Shown here piece by piece: positions 29,590-39,130 of a stretch of DNA of 64,000 bases (positions are counted from its first letter, which is position 1; each line of letters opens with the position of its first letter). Source of the stretch: Prescottella defluvii (GTDB lineage: Bacteria; Actinomycetota; Actinomycetes; Mycobacteriales; Mycobacteriaceae); contig NZ_JPOC01000020.1 of NCBI RefSeq assembly GCF_000738775.1, forward strand, positions 62,001 through 126,000. The letters are read 5' to 3'. The notes beneath the pieces are model-generated. The model searched no databases. It saw nothing but the letters and a program-made list of their open reading frames with translations, and was not told the origin of the DNA. A program made the translations under genes and the position numbers.

Positions 29590-31692
29590 GTGGCACAGGA
29601 AGTGCTGACCGACCTGAACAAGGTCCGCAACATCGGCATCATGGCGCACATCGATGCCGGTAAGACCACCACCACCGAGCGCATCCTCTTCTACACCGGT
29701 GTGAACTACAAGATCGGTGAGACCCACGACGGTGCGTCGACCACCGACTGGATGGAGCAGGAGAAGGAGCGTGGTATCACCATCACCTCCGCTGCTGTCA
29801 CCTGTTTCTGGAACGACAACCAGATCAACATCATCGACACCCCGGGTCACGTCGACTTCACGGTTGAGGTCGAGCGTTCCCTCCGTGTTCTCGATGGCGC
29901 CGTTGCCGTGTTCGACGGCAAGGAGGGCGTCGAGCCCCAGTCCGAGCAGGTCTGGCGCCAGGCTGCCAAGTACGACGTTCCGCGCATCTGCTTCGTCAAC
30001 AAGATGGACAAGATGGGCGCGGACTTCTACTTCACCGTGCAGACCATCATCGACCGTCTCGGCGCGAAGCCGCTGGTCCTGCAGCTGCCGATCGGCGCTG
30101 AGGACGACTTCGACGGCGTCGTCGACCTCGTCGAGATGCGCGCTCTGACCTGGCGCGGCGTCACCGAGATCGGTACCCCGGCGACGATCGAGGAGATCCC
30201 GGCGGAGCTGGCCGACAAGGCTGCCGAGTACCGCGAGAAGCTGCTCGAGACCGTTGCCGAGTCCGACGAAGCTCTCATGGAGAAGTACTTCGGCGGCGAG
30301 GAGCTCACGATCGAGGAGATCAAGGGCGCCATCCGCAAGCTGACGGTCAACTCCGAGCTGTACCCGGTGCTGTGTGGCACCGCGTTCAAGAACAAGGGCA
30401 TCCAGCCCATGCTCGACGCGGTCATCGACTACCTGCCGACCCCGCTGGACATCGGCGAGGTCGAGGGTCACAAGCTGAACGACGAGGAGACCATCCTCAA
30501 GCGCAAGCCGAGCAAGGAAGAGCCGTTCTCGGCGCTGGCCTTCAAGATCGCTGCGCACCCGTTCTTCGGCAAGCTCACCTTCGTGCGCGTCTACTCGGGT
30601 CGTATCGATCCGGGTGCCCAGGTCCTCAACGCGACCAAGGGCAAGAAGGAGCGCATCGGCAAGCTCTTCCAGATGCATGCCAACAAGGAGAACCCGGTCG
30701 ACGAGGCCGTGGCCGGCCACATCTACGCGATGATCGGCCTGAAGGACACCACGACCGGTGACACCCTGTGCGCGCAGGACAACCCGATCGTCCTCGAGTC
30801 CATGACCTTCCCGGATCCGGTCATCCAGGTCTCCATCGAGCCCAAGACCAAGTCCGACCAGGAGAAGCTGGGCACCGCGATCCAGAAGCTCGCCGAAGAG
30901 GATCCGACCTTCTCGGTCGAGCTCGACGAGGAGACCGGCCAGACCGTCATCGGCGGCATGGGCGAGCTTCACCTCGACATCCTCGTCGACCGTATGCGTC
31001 GCGAGTTCAAGGTCGAGGCCAACGTCGGCAAGCCGCAGGTTGCGTACCGTGAGACCATCACCAAGACGGTCGAGAAGCACGAGTTCACGCACAAGAAGCA
31101 GACCGGTGGTTCGGGCCAGTTCGCCAAGGTCATCATCGCCCTCGAGCCCTTCCTGGGTGAGGACGGCGCGAGCTACGAGTTCGAGAACAAGGTCTCCGGT
31201 GGCCGCGTTCCGCGCGAGTACATCCCCTCCGTGGACGCCGGTGCGCAGGACGCGATGCAGTACGGCGTTCTCGCCGGCTACCCGCTCGTGAACCTGAAGC
31301 TGACCCTGCTCGACGGCGCATACCATGACGTCGACTCCTCGGAAATGGCCTTCAAGGTTGCCGGTTCGCAGGCGCTGAAGGAAGCCGCCCGCAAGGCCGG
31401 CCCGGTCATTCTCGAGCCCATCATGGCTGTCGAGGTCACTACGCCCGAGGACTACATGGGTGAAGTGATCGGCGACCTCAACTCCCGCCGTGGCCAGATC
31501 CAGGCCATGGAGGAACGCAGTGGTGCCCGTGTCGTGAAGGCGCTGGTTCCGCTCTCGGAGATGTTCGGCTACATCGGTGACCTGCGGTCGAAGACCCAGG
31601 GTCGAGCGAACTTCTCCATGGTGTTCGATTCCTACGCAGAGGTTCCCTCGAACGTCTCGAAGGAAATCATCGCCAAGGCGACCGGCGAGTAA
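29590..31692 (+). CDS. fusA: Elongation factor G
   Basis: The 700-residue translocase shows G1 [15 protein letters not shown] near residue 21, G2/G3 with DTPGHVDFT near 84 and NKMDKMGAD near 138, followed by the EF-G-specific domains. It drives ribosomal translocation and recycling. The GTG start at 29590 follows GGGGAAG. It sits between rpsG and tuf as expected for the str operon. Confidence 0.98.
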   Translation: MAQEVLTDLNKVRNIGIMAHIDAGKTTTTERILFYTGVNYKIGETHDGASTTDWMEQEKERGITITSAAVTCFWNDNQINIIDTPGHVDFTVEVERSLRVLDGAVAVFDGKEGVEPQSEQVWRQAAKYDVPRICFVNKMDKMGADFYFTVQTIIDRLGAKPLVLQLPIGAEDDFDGVVDLVEMRALTWRGVTEIGTPATIEEIPAELADKAAEYREKLLETVAESDEALMEKYFGGEELTIEEIKGAIRKLTVNSELYPVLCGTAFKNKGIQPMLDAVIDYLPTPLDIGEVEGHKLNDEETILKRKPSKEEPFSALAFKIAAHPFFGKLTFVRVYSGRIDPGAQVLNATKGKKERIGKLFQMHANKENPVDEAVAGHIYAMIGLKDTTTGDTLCAQDNPIVLESMTFPDPVIQVSIEPKTKSDQEKLGTAIQKLAEEDPTFSVELDEETGQTVIGGMGELHLDILVDRMRREFKVEANVGKPQVAYRETITKTVEKHEFTHKKQTGGSGQFAKVIIALEPFLGEDGASYEFENKVSGGRVPREYIPSVDAGAQDAMQYGVLAGYPLVNLKLTLLDGAYHDVDSSEMAFKVAGSQALKEAARKAGPVILEPIMAVEVTTPEDYMGEVIGDLNSRRGQIQAMEERSGARVVKALVPLSEMFGYIGDLRSKTQGRANFSMVFDSYAEVPSNVSKEIIAKATGE

Positions 31693-31781
31693 CCTCGGTT
31701 TCGTCGGCCGAAGCACGACCAACGTAATAACCAACCGCACTGCTGCATACCGCAAGCACAATCAGTCCAGGAGGACATCCA

Positions 31782-32972
31782 GTGGCGAAGGCGAAGTTCG
31801 AGCGGACCAAGCCGCACGTGAACATCGGCACCATCGGTCACGTCGACCACGGCAAGACCACGACCACCGCGGCCATCACCAAGGTGCTCGCGGACAAGTA
31901 CCCGGACATCAACGAGAGCTTTGCGTTCGATCAGATCGACAAGGCTCCCGAAGAGAAGGCCCGTGGCATCACGATCAACATCTCGCATGTTGAGTACCAG
32001 ACGGAGAAGCGTCACTACGCTCACGTCGATGCCCCCGGTCACGCCGACTACATCAAGAACATGATCACCGGCGCGGCTCAGATGGACGGCGCGATCCTGG
32101 TCGTGGCGGCTACCGACGGCCCGATGCCCCAGACGCGCGAGCACGTGCTGCTCGCTCGCCAGGTCGGCGTGCCCTACATCCTCGTCGCGCTGAACAAGGC
32201 CGACATGGTCGACGACGAGGAAATCCTCGAGCTCGTCGAGATGGAGGTCCGCGAACTGCTGGCCGGCCAGGAGTTCGACGAGAACGCTCCGGTCATCCCG
32301 ATCTCGGCACTGAAGGCACTCGAGGGCGACCCGAAGTGGGTCAAGTCCGTCGAGGACCTGATGGACGCGGTCGACGAGTCCATCCCGGACCCGGTTCGTG
32401 AGACCGACAAGCCGTTCCTGATGCCCGTCGAGGACGTCTTCACGATCACCGGTCGTGGCACCGTCGTCACCGGTCGTATCGAGCGTGGCGTGGTCAACGT
32501 GAACGAGGAAGTCGAGATCGTCGGCATCCGCACCGAGGTCACCAAGACCACGGTCACGGGCATCGAGATGTTCCGCAAGCTGCTCGACCAGGGCCAGGCT
32601 GGCGACAACGTCGGTCTGCTGGTTCGTGGCATCAAGCGCGAAGATGTCGAGCGCGGCCAGGTTGTCGTCAAGCCGGGCACCACGACTCCCCACACGGAGT
32701 TCGAGGGCCAGGCGTACATCCTGTCCAAGGACGAGGGCGGCCGCCACACGCCGTTCTTCAACAACTACCGTCCGCAGTTCTACTTCCGTACGACTGACGT
32801 GACGGGCGTTGTGACCCTGCCCGAGGGCACCGAGATGGTCATGCCCGGTGACAACACCGAGATGTCCGTCGTGCTGATCCAGCCGGTCGCTATGGACGAG
32901 GGCCTGCGTTTCGCGATCCGTGAGGGTGGCCGCACCGTCGGTGCCGGTCGCGTCACCAAGATCGTCAAGTGA
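31782..32972 (+). CDS. tuf: Elongation factor Tu
   Basis: The 396-residue EF-Tu shows [14 protein letters not shown] at residue 18, [11 protein letters not shown] near 81 and [10 protein letters not shown] near 136. It delivers aminoacyl-tRNA to the ribosome. The GTG start follows CAGGAGG. The gene is the last of the str operon and is followed by a strong terminator. Confidence 0.98.
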   Translation: MAKAKFERTKPHVNIGTIGHVDHGKTTTTAAITKVLADKYPDINESFAFDQIDKAPEEKARGITINISHVEYQTEKRHYAHVDAPGHADYIKNMITGAAQMDGAILVVAATDGPMPQTREHVLLARQVGVPYILVALNKADMVDDEEILELVEMEVRELLAGQEFDENAPVIPISALKALEGDPKWVKSVEDLMDAVDESIPDPVRETDKPFLMPVEDVFTITGRGTVVTGRIERGVVNVNEEVEIVGIRTEVTKTTVTGIEMFRKLLDQGQAGDNVGLLVRGIKREDVERGQVVVKPGTTTPHTEFEGQAYILSKDEGGRHTPFFNNYRPQFYFRTTDVTGVVTLPEGTEMVMPGDNTEMSVVLIQPVAMDEGLRFAIREGGRTVGAGRVTKIVK

Positions 32973-33002
32973 GCTAGTTTTCACTGACGGTTGATCCCGT
33001 CG

Positions 33003-33034
33003 ATGGCGCCCACTCCTTCGGGAGTGGGCGCCAT
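33003..33034. terminator. tuf terminator
   Basis: ATGGCGCCCACTCC (33003-33016) pairs with GGAGTGGGCGCCAT (33021-33034) around a short TTCG loop, 30 bp after the tuf stop. It also lies beyond the 3' end of the convergent LysR gene and may end both transcripts. Confidence 0.85.
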
Positions 33035-33080
33035 TGCGCGTTTCGGGGCTCGTCCGGTGTCGCCGGGGCGTGCGGAAGTG

Positions 33081-33974
33081 TCAGGAAGCCCGTGAGGCGG
33101 GGACCGTGAACGCGTTCCGCGTGTGCATCAGGAGTTCCCGCAGCGCGGGGGCGGGCTCGTGTTTCCACACCAGCGCCAGTACCGCGTCGACGGCGATGTC
33201 GGCGATCGGTCGTGATTCCAGGCCCGGATACGACGAGGCCATGGACTCGCTCAGGATTGCGACGCCCAACCCGCGCATCGCGAGGTCGGCCACGGCGTCA
33301 GGGGCGCTTGCCTGCAGGGCGATGTCGGGTCGGCAGCGGAGATCCGCGCACCCCTGCTCGAGGACTGCGCGGATGCCGGTGCCCATCGGCAGGGTGACGA
33401 GAGGATGCGCAACCACCTCGGCCAGCGTCACCGTCGGCATCCGGGTGAGCGGGTGGCCGGCAGGGGCGGCGGCGACGAGGCCTTCGCTGACGAGCGTGAG
33501 CGAGGCCAGATCGGTGGGCGGGTGGCCGGGGATCCCGACGAGCGCGAGGTCGATCGCGCCGCCGCGTACGCCGTCGACGAGTCGATCGGAGTTGTCCTCG
33601 AGCAGGCTCACGTCGACACCCGGGTGTGCGCGATGGAACGCGGACAGCGCATCGAACAGGGGTGTCACGGTGCAGGCAGTGACCATGCCGACCTCGAGCC
33701 GGCCCCGGACCAGCTGATTGACGTCGTCGACTGCGTCACGGACGGCGCGGGCCGCGGCCAGTGCGGCGCGGGCGTGCGCGAGTGCGGCCTCTCCGGCCGT
33801 CGTGAGCGTGGCGATGCGCGTCGAGCGGTCGAAAAGGGGCGCGCCGAGATCGTTCTCGAGCTGCCGGATCTGTGCGCTGATCCCGGACTGGCTGACGTGG
33901 ACGCGGGCCGCGGCGCGTGTGAAGTTCGCTTCCTCGGCGACCGCGACGAAGTACTCGAGTTGGCGCAATTCCAT
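33081..33974 (-). CDS. LysR family transcriptional regulator
   Basis: A 297-residue LysR-type regulator: N-terminal winged HTH (MELRQLEYFVAVAEEANFTR, then VHVSQSGISAQIRQLENDLG) and a periplasmic-binding-like effector domain from about residue 90. It is divergent from a SnoaL-like gene with a 99-bp spacer, the typical LysR arrangement, so that gene is the likely target. The effector is unknown. Confidence 0.9.
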   Translation of the reverse strand: MELRQLEYFVAVAEEANFTRAAARVHVSQSGISAQIRQLENDLGAPLFDRSTRIATLTTAGEAALAHARAALAAARAVRDAVDDVNQLVRGRLEVGMVTACTVTPLFDALSAFHRAHPGVDVSLLEDNSDRLVDGVRGGAIDLALVGIPGHPPTDLASLTLVSEGLVAAAPAGHPLTRMPTVTLAEVVAHPLVTLPMGTGIRAVLEQGCADLRCRPDIALQASAPDAVADLAMRGLGVAILSESMASSYPGLESRPIADIAVDAVLALVWKHEPAPALRELLMHTRNAFTVPASRAS

Positions 33975-34073
33975 AACTGATGATTCTACTTTCGAGCAGA
34001 ACTATCTGTTGGACTTCTCGTTTGGGGAGACGGATGCTGAAGGCACCGAATTCGCTGCACGAGAGGACCAGGC

Positions 34074-34439
34074 ATGACGAGTACCGAGAAGGCCATGACC
34101 CCCGAGGATCTCACCCGGCTGTTCGTCGATCGCTCCAACGCGGGCGACGCCGACGGCGTCGCGGCGCTGTACGAGGAGGGCGCGGTGATGGCGTACCCGC
34201 CCGGATCGGTGACCGTGGGCCGGGCCGCGATCCGCGATCTGTGGGCGCAGGTGCTGGCGCACGCTCCTCGCTTCGAGCCGGAACCGCCGCTGCCGACACT
34301 GGTGAGCGGTGGGCTCGCCCTGACGTCGACGCCGCCCCGGGACGGGGCGGGCGCGCGGGCGCAGGTGGTCCGCCGACAGCCGGACGGCAGCTGGCTGCGG
34401 GTCCTCGATCAGCCGGAGTTCGTCCGGCCTCCCGAGTGA
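34074..34439 (+). CDS. SnoaL/NTF2-like domain protein
   Basis: A 121-residue small alpha+beta protein of the NTF2-like (SnoaL/DUF4440) fold: LTRLFVDRSNAGDADGVAAL then YPPGSVTVGRAAIRDLW, ending with RQPDGSWLRVLDQPEF. ATG at 34074 follows AGAGGA. Such proteins may be isomerases, hydrolases or simple binding proteins; the activity is not predictable. Divergent from the LysR gene and convergent with the pentapeptide gene. Confidence 0.75.
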   Translation: MTSTEKAMTPEDLTRLFVDRSNAGDADGVAALYEEGAVMAYPPGSVTVGRAAIRDLWAQVLAHAPRFEPEPPLPTLVSGGLALTSTPPRDGAGARAQVVRRQPDGSWLRVLDQPEFVRPPE

Positions 34440-34459
34440 GTATTCGCGCGGGTGCGCGG

Positions 34460-35104
34460 CTAGTGGCCGGCCACCCGCAGTCCGTTCGCGGCCGCGAAGC
34501 TCACTGCCTGGTGCATCTCGATGCGCGCGCCGGTGAGTTTCGCGGACGTCCACAGCGCGGCGTCGACGCGGGCACCTTCCAGGTCGGCGTCGTCGAGACG
34601 TAGCTCCCCGGTCCGTGCGCCGGTCAGATCGGCGCCACGCAGGATCGCCTTGCGGAGGTCGGCCTTGACGAGGTTCGCCTCCCGCAGGCGGCAGCCCGAC
34701 AGGTCCACGCCGCGCAGGTCGATCTCGCCGAGCGAGGCGAGGGTGAAGTCGACCTCCTCGAGGGTGAGCGGGCGGATCCGGGAGTCCCGGATGACCGAAC
34801 CCATGAAGCTCGAATGGCGGAAGGTGCTGTCCCACATGCGGGTGTATTCGAAGTGGCAGTTTCGGAACGCGGACCCGCTGTGCTGTGACCCGGTGAGGTC
34901 GGCTCCGGTGAAGTCGCATTCGGTGAACGTCACCGACTCGGTGACGAGGTCCGACAGGTCGGTGTCCCGGAAGGTGCAGCCCGTGTAGGTGCGGTGCCGC
35001 CAGGTCTCGCCAGCGAACGTCGCGTCGGAGAAGTCCTCGCCCTCGATGTGCGTGCCTTCGTTGTCGGAGTCGGTGTTCGTGAGGTCGGGGTCCGTGTCGC
35101 GCAT
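34460..35104 (-). CDS. Pentapeptide repeat protein
   Basis: A 214-residue protein (ATG at 35104; upstream in-frame ATG at 35122 lacks a ribosome site). After an acidic N-terminus, residues about 20-205 consist of A(D/N)LXX-type pentapeptides (e.g. DLSGCRLREANLVKADLRKA), which fold as a right-handed quadrilateral beta-helix. Some such proteins mimic DNA and protect gyrase, but most are uncharacterised. It is the last gene, 4 bp after the envelope-stress operon on the minus strand. Confidence 0.87.
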   Translation of the reverse strand: MRDTDPDLTNTDSDNEGTHIEGEDFSDATFAGETWRHRTYTGCTFRDTDLSDLVTESVTFTECDFTGADLTGSQHSGSAFRNCHFEYTRMWDSTFRHSSFMGSVIRDSRIRPLTLEEVDFTLASLGEIDLRGVDLSGCRLREANLVKADLRKAILRGADLTGARTGELRLDDADLEGARVDAALWTSAKLTGARIEMHQAVSFAAANGLRVAGH

Positions 35105-35108
35105 GGGG

Positions 35109-35735
35109 TCAGTCTGCTCCATCGACGGCGGCGGGCGGCGGTCCGGGTGCGTCGGGTGTCGCCGCCGGTGCATGGTCGGCGCGGTCGAGGTGCAGCAGGA
35201 CTCGCACCGCGACGTCGGCGACCGCGGTGCCGCCGAGCGCGGAGGTCGTGGTGGCCGCGATCCGCTCGGACGCGTGGGTGAGCGCGGCGGCGTCGGAGTG
35301 CGGATCGGCCTCGACGGTCACCTGGATCGTCGCGAGCCCACGATCGGACAGGGCACGCCCCCTCGCGCGCCGCACCCCGGGCAGTCGCTCGAGTTCGGTG
35401 GCGACGCCGGTCGCGATCGGGCCGAGGTCGATCGACACGGGGGTGTCGGTCCGTGACTCGAGGAACTGGCTGGGCGCGGCGCGGCGCCGGGTGAGGTCGA
35501 CGGCGAGGACCGCGACCGCCAGGACGAGGCAGACACCGATCGTCACGCCGAGTGCCGTGTGCCACCAATCCTGTTGGGGGACCTCGATCAACCGGTCACG
35601 GTCGAAGTTGGTCACCGCGTCGCGGATCGTGGTGACGCCGCGGTCCCACGCGAGTGCCGCCGCGCCGGCCGCGGCGAGGGCGAGCCCGACGAGAAGGACC
35701 AGGAGGCGGTTCAGTGCCGCCGCGCGGCGCTTCAC
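35109..35735 (-). CDS. AmaP-like membrane protein (DUF6286-like)
   Basis: A 208-residue protein with two N-terminal membrane segments (about residues 8-30 and 55-77) and a soluble C-terminal domain of Asp23-partner type (TELERLPGVRRARGRALSDRGLATIQVTVEADP). This matches actinobacterial proteins that anchor Asp23-family proteins to the membrane. The GTG start at 35735 overlaps the upstream stop (GTGA). Part of the 37680-to-34460 operon. Confidence 0.75.
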   Translation of the reverse strand: MKRRAAALNRLLVLLVGLALAAAGAAALAWDRGVTTIRDAVTNFDRDRLIEVPQQDWWHTALGVTIGVCLVLAVAVLAVDLTRRRAAPSQFLESRTDTPVSIDLGPIATGVATELERLPGVRRARGRALSDRGLATIQVTVEADPHSDAAALTHASERIAATTTSALGGTAVADVAVRVLLHLDRADHAPAATPDAPGPPPAAVDGAD

Positions 35736-36721
35736 GATCGCTTCTGAGGACGGTCGGCGCGTGTCTTGACGCGCAGTTTCAGGGGGTGGCCGAGGAGGGA
35801 GAGTACGTCGCCGACAGCGTCGCCGACGGCGTCTCGGAGGCCGTCCGCGTCGGGTCCGGTGACGGCGGCATCGGTGATCACGTGGACGGTGGCGCGGCGG
35901 CGGTCGACGATGGTGTGCGCGGACAGTACCCGGGGCACCGTGCCGGCGCGCGCACTGCACATGCGGGCGACGTCGACGGGACGCATCCACACGGTGGCGG
36001 CGCCGTCGCCGGTGCGGAGCGGAACGTGGGTCCGGGAGCGTGGGGCGAGCGCGAGGAACACGAACACGATGCCGACGACGAGACCGGCGAGCGCGACTGG
36101 GACCAGCCACTGCTCCCAGTGCAGGCGTCCGAGCCATTCGAAGGTGTTCTGCAGCCAGGGCGCTCCCGTGATCGTGCCGCGGGCTATCAGCAGTTCGCGG
36201 GCTGCGACGGCAGCCAGGCCCAGCAGGCCCAGCGCGATCAGGATCGCCGCGGGGACCGCGGCGGGCGCGGCGGTCGGTGGCCGCGGTGCGATCACGGTGT
36301 CGGCGGGACGGGGCGTCGGGCACGCGATGTCGGAGTCGGCGGGCGTGTCGGGGCCGGTGCCGGCGACGAGTACGCCGAGTTGGTGCAGTTGCATCCCGGT
36401 GAGGCTCTCGACCTGTCGGCCCACTTCGTGGTGGACGCGCCGGGTCAGCTCCGCGACGTCACACGGCCAGTGCACACCGAGGTACAGATTGACCGCCACC
36501 GACCGTGTCCCGGTGGAGACGTCGGCGCGGGGCAGTTCGCGGCCCGTGAACCGGGTGAGCCCGCCGCCCTGCGCCACCACTCCGGGCACCTCGAGGGCTG
36601 CGGTGGTCGCGATCTTCTCGATCGCCCGGTCCTTGATGACCAGGCTTCCCCGTGACCCGGGTTCGTCGATCGCTGCGCGAGCCGGCGGGGCGTCGCTCGG
36701 TTCGGTGTCCGGTTCAGCCAC
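35732..36721 (-). CDS. Asp23/Gls24-like protein with membrane domain
   Basis: A 329-residue protein combining an N-terminal Asp23/Gls24-like domain (GSLVIKDRAIEKIATTAALE ... VNLYLGVHWP, about residues 24-115), two membrane segments (about 150-172 and 200-225) and a C-terminal DUF6286/AmaP-like domain. The fusion of Asp23-like and anchor modules in one chain is typical of actinobacterial versions of the alkaline-shock system. GTG start at 36721 overlaps the upstream 59-residue gene by 8 bp. Confidence 0.75.
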   Translation of the reverse strand: MAEPDTEPSDAPPARAAIDEPGSRGSLVIKDRAIEKIATTAALEVPGVVAQGGGLTRFTGRELPRADVSTGTRSVAVNLYLGVHWPCDVAELTRRVHHEVGRQVESLTGMQLHQLGVLVAGTGPDTPADSDIACPTPRPADTVIAPRPPTAAPAAVPAAILIALGLLGLAAVAARELLIARGTITGAPWLQNTFEWLGRLHWEQWLVPVALAGLVVGIVFVFLALAPRSRTHVPLRTGDGAATVWMRPVDVARMCSARAGTVPRVLSAHTIVDRRRATVHVITDAAVTGPDADGLRDAVGDAVGDVLSLLGHPLKLRVKTRADRPQKRS

Positions 36722-36893
36722 GGCCGCGGGATCGGAGCAGGGCGCCGAGGTCGAGGTGGCCGTCGCGGTGGGCGCCGATCGCCATTCCGACCGCGCCGAG
36801 GAGCACGGCGAAGACGAAACCGCTGAAGCCGCCGAGGATTCCGGCGAGCGCCAGGAGCAGTCCCGCGATCAGCCCCATGCCTGTACTGCTCAT
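36714..36893 (-). CDS. Small membrane protein, DUF2273-like (59 aa)
   Basis: This 59-residue gene begins MSSTGMGLIAGLLLALAG and has two closely spaced hydrophobic segments (about 6-22 and 25-42) followed by a polar Arg-rich tail (HRDGHLDLGALLRSRGRG). It matches the layout of DUF2273 proteins found in Asp23/AmaP operons. It overlaps the upstream gene by 4 bp (ATGA) and the downstream gene by 8 bp, so coupling supports it despite its size. Confidence 0.75.
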   Translation of the reverse strand: MSSTGMGLIAGLLLALAGILGGFSGFVFAVLLGAVGMAIGAHRDGHLDLGALLRSRGRG

Positions 36894-37207
36894 AGTTCGG
36901 GTCCTGTCTCGTTGTCGGGGAGGCCGGTCAGGTCCTCGATCGTCACGTCCACCGGCACGCTCACGACCTCGCGGACGGCGTCGCGGATCCGCTCGGCGGT
37001 GGCGAACAGGTCGGCCGGATACCGGACGGTGACGTGGACGGAGCAGCGGGTGTCGTCGATGCGTACGCCGGTGACCCGTCGGCCGGGCAGATACGTGGCG
37101 ACCTCGCCGAACTCGCCACCGTGCAGTCCCACCACCTGGGGTACCGCCAGCGCAGCCTGTGCGGCGAGCTCGGCCGGTGAGAGTGTCTGTGCGACAGGCT
37201 CTGTCAC
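36890..37207 (-). CDS. Asp23/Gls24-related short protein
   Basis: A 105-residue soluble protein resembling a minimal Asp23/Gls24-type domain: AAQAALAVPQVVGLHGGEFGEVATY then VHVTVRYPADLFATAERIRDAVRE and a hydrophobic VDVTIEDLTGLP strand near the end. It is nested between two Asp23-operon genes with 4-bp overlaps at both ends. Probably a partner in the same envelope complex. Confidence 0.7.
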   Translation of the reverse strand: MTEPVAQTLSPAELAAQAALAVPQVVGLHGGEFGEVATYLPGRRVTGVRIDDTRCSVHVTVRYPADLFATAERIRDAVREVVSVPVDVTIEDLTGLPDNETGPEL

Positions 37208-37680
37208 TGCACCCTCGGTTTGGCGTCGGGTTCGGCGCCGGTGTCGGTCTCGTCGAAGAGCACGACGTCGAAGACGGTGATGTTGACCTCGGTGACTTCG
37301 AGGCCGGTCATGTTCTCGACCGCGGCGATGACGTTCCGGCGGATCCCGGCCGCGAGTTCGTGCAGTGCCACGCCGTATTCGGCGACGATGCCGATGTCGA
37401 TCGCGGCCTGCTTCTCGCCGACCTCGACGGCGACACCCTGCCGATGATCGACGCGGGCACCGGGGATGCGGTCGCGGAGCGCACCGACGACGCGTGCGGT
37501 GCCGCCGCCGACGTCGTAGACGCCGTTGATCTCGCGGGTGGCGATACCCGCGATCTTCGCGACGACCGCGTCCGCGATGATCGTCCTGCCCTGCGAGCTG
37601 ATCAGGTCGGGCGTCCCGCTCGCCCCGAATGGGATTCGCCCACCCGTCGTGTTCGAACCTGCGCCCGGATCAGTGGTCAT
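37204..37680 (-). CDS. Asp23/Gls24 family envelope stress protein
   Basis: A 158-residue Asp23/Gls24 protein: GRTIIADAVVAKIAGIATREINGVYDV near residue 31, then VDHRQGVAVEVGEKQAAIDIGI and AAVENMTGLEVTEVNITVFDVV. ATG at 37680 is supported by GAGGAG 5 nt upstream. It is the first gene of a six-gene, overlap-rich operon running to 34460. In firmicutes Asp23 is membrane-tethered via AmaP and responds to envelope stress; the role in actinobacteria is not established. Confidence 0.87.
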   Translation of the reverse strand: MTTDPGAGSNTTGGRIPFGASGTPDLISSQGRTIIADAVVAKIAGIATREINGVYDVGGGTARVVGALRDRIPGARVDHRQGVAVEVGEKQAAIDIGIVAEYGVALHELAAGIRRNVIAAVENMTGLEVTEVNITVFDVVLFDETDTGAEPDAKPRVQ

Positions 37681-37847
37681 CGTCGCTCCTCTTACGGTGC
37701 CGTTCCCGCGTCGGCCCGGTTCCGGTTCAACTGTAGTGACTTCCGCGTCCGCTCGGGAGCAGCGACGGGCCACGGTTCGAGCGGCGACCGCCGGCGGTGC
37801 GGGACCCGGCCCGGTCGAGGGAGTATCGCTGGACCCTACGTGTTTGA

Positions 37848-37863
37848 TAAGAACAAGTTCTAA
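37848..37863. promoter_or_regulatory. KstR-like operator
   Basis: TAAGAACAAGTTCTAA contains the core AACnnGTT with 6-bp inverted arms (AGAAC/GTTCT). It matches the mycobacterial/rhodococcal KstR pattern TnnAACnnGTTnnA except for one outer T. It lies 47 bp upstream of the ferredoxin reductase gene and in the divergent spacer with the Asp23 operon. The rest of this 229-bp spacer shows nothing else clear. Confidence 0.55.
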
Positions 37864-37909
37864 TTCTTGCGACGGCCCGTGCGGGTCGCGGCGATGGAGG
37901 GTTGACGCA

Positions 37910-39112
37910 ATGTCGAGTAACGAGAGCACCGTGGGTCCGGTCGTGATCGTCGGGGCCGGTCTGGCCGCCGTCCGCGCCGCCGAGGAGCTTCGCCAGGCGG
38001 GGTACGACGGCGAACTGGTGATCGTCGGTGACGAGCCGCACCTGCCCTACGACCGGCCGCCGCTGTCGAAGGAAGTGGTGCGCGGCGAGAACGACGACAC
38101 GACGCTGCGGCCGCGAGAGTTCTTCGACGAGCAGCGGATCGATCTGCGTCTGGGCGCCGCCGCGACGGGCCTCGACCGGGAGAACCGCACGGTCGCGCTG
38201 TCGGACGGCACGGAGATCGCGTACGCCGACCTGGTGATCGCGACCGGTCTGACCCCGCGCCGCATCCCGGGCCTGCCCGAGCTGGCCGGCGTCCACGTCC
38301 TGCGGTCGGTCGACGAGAGCCGCGCGCTGCGGGCCGACCTCCGCGAAGGGGCCCGCGCCCTGGTCGTCGGCGCCGGTTTCATCGGGTGCGAACTGGCCGC
38401 GAGCATGCGGGCGCTGGGTCTGGACGTCGTGCTCGTCGAACCGCAGCCCGCGCCGCTCGCGTCGGTGCTGGGGGAGCGGGTCGGTGCGCTGGTCGGGCGC
38501 ATGCACCGGGACGAGGGTGTCGACGTCCGCGCCGGTGTGGGCCTGGCCTCGCTGACCGGGCAGGAGCGGGTGAGCGGTGCCGTGCTGTCCGACGGCACCG
38601 AGCTCGACGTCGATGTCGTCGCGATCGGGATCGGCTCGGTGCCCGTCACCGGTTGGCTCGATGGTTCGGGGATCGCCCTGGACAACGGTGTGCTGTGCGA
38701 CGACGTGGGCCGGACCGCCGATCCGCACGTGTGGGCGATCGGCGACGTTGCCGCGTGGCGTCACGAGGCGGGCGGTCACAAGCGGGTCGAGCACTGGAGC
38801 AATGCCGGTGACCAGGCGAAGATCCTCGCGGGGGCGCTCACCGGCACCGGCGACCCGGACGCTCCGGCGCAGGTCCCGTACTTCTGGAGCGACCAGTACG
38901 GCGTCAAGATCCAGGCCCTCGGCACCGTCTCGGCCGACGACGACGTCCACGTGATCAAGGACGACGGCCGCAAGTTCGTCGTCTACTACTCGCGCGGCGG
39001 CGCGCTGACCGCGGTCGTCGGACTGGGATCGGCCGGTGCGGTGATGAAGATGCGCGCGAAGATCGCGGCGGGGGTGCCGATCGGGGAACTGCTCGAGGCC
39101 GCCCCTGCCTGA
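37910..39112 (+). CDS. Ferredoxin reductase (rhodocoxin/putidaredoxin reductase family)
   Basis: A 400-residue FAD/NAD(P) enzyme: FAD motif VIVGAGLAAVRAAEELR at residue 12, PYDRPPLSKEV near 46, NAD motif ALVVGAGFIGCELAASM near 147 and the second FAD motif DPHVWAIGDVA near 268. It would reduce a ferredoxin serving a cytochrome P450 or oxygenase. ATG at 37910 follows GGAGG. Position between tuf and mftR parallels Rv0688 of M. tuberculosis. The upstream KstR-like box hints at a steroid-linked role. Confidence 0.9.
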   Translation: MSSNESTVGPVVIVGAGLAAVRAAEELRQAGYDGELVIVGDEPHLPYDRPPLSKEVVRGENDDTTLRPREFFDEQRIDLRLGAAATGLDRENRTVALSDGTEIAYADLVIATGLTPRRIPGLPELAGVHVLRSVDESRALRADLREGARALVVGAGFIGCELAASMRALGLDVVLVEPQPAPLASVLGERVGALVGRMHRDEGVDVRAGVGLASLTGQERVSGAVLSDGTELDVDVVAIGIGSVPVTGWLDGSGIALDNGVLCDDVGRTADPHVWAIGDVAAWRHEAGGHKRVEHWSNAGDQAKILAGALTGTGDPDAPAQVPYFWSDQYGVKIQALGTVSADDDVHVIKDDGRKFVVYYSRGGALTAVVGLGSAGAVMKMRAKIAAGVPIGELLEAAPA

Positions 39113-39130
39113 CCCGGCTAGATTTGTCAG

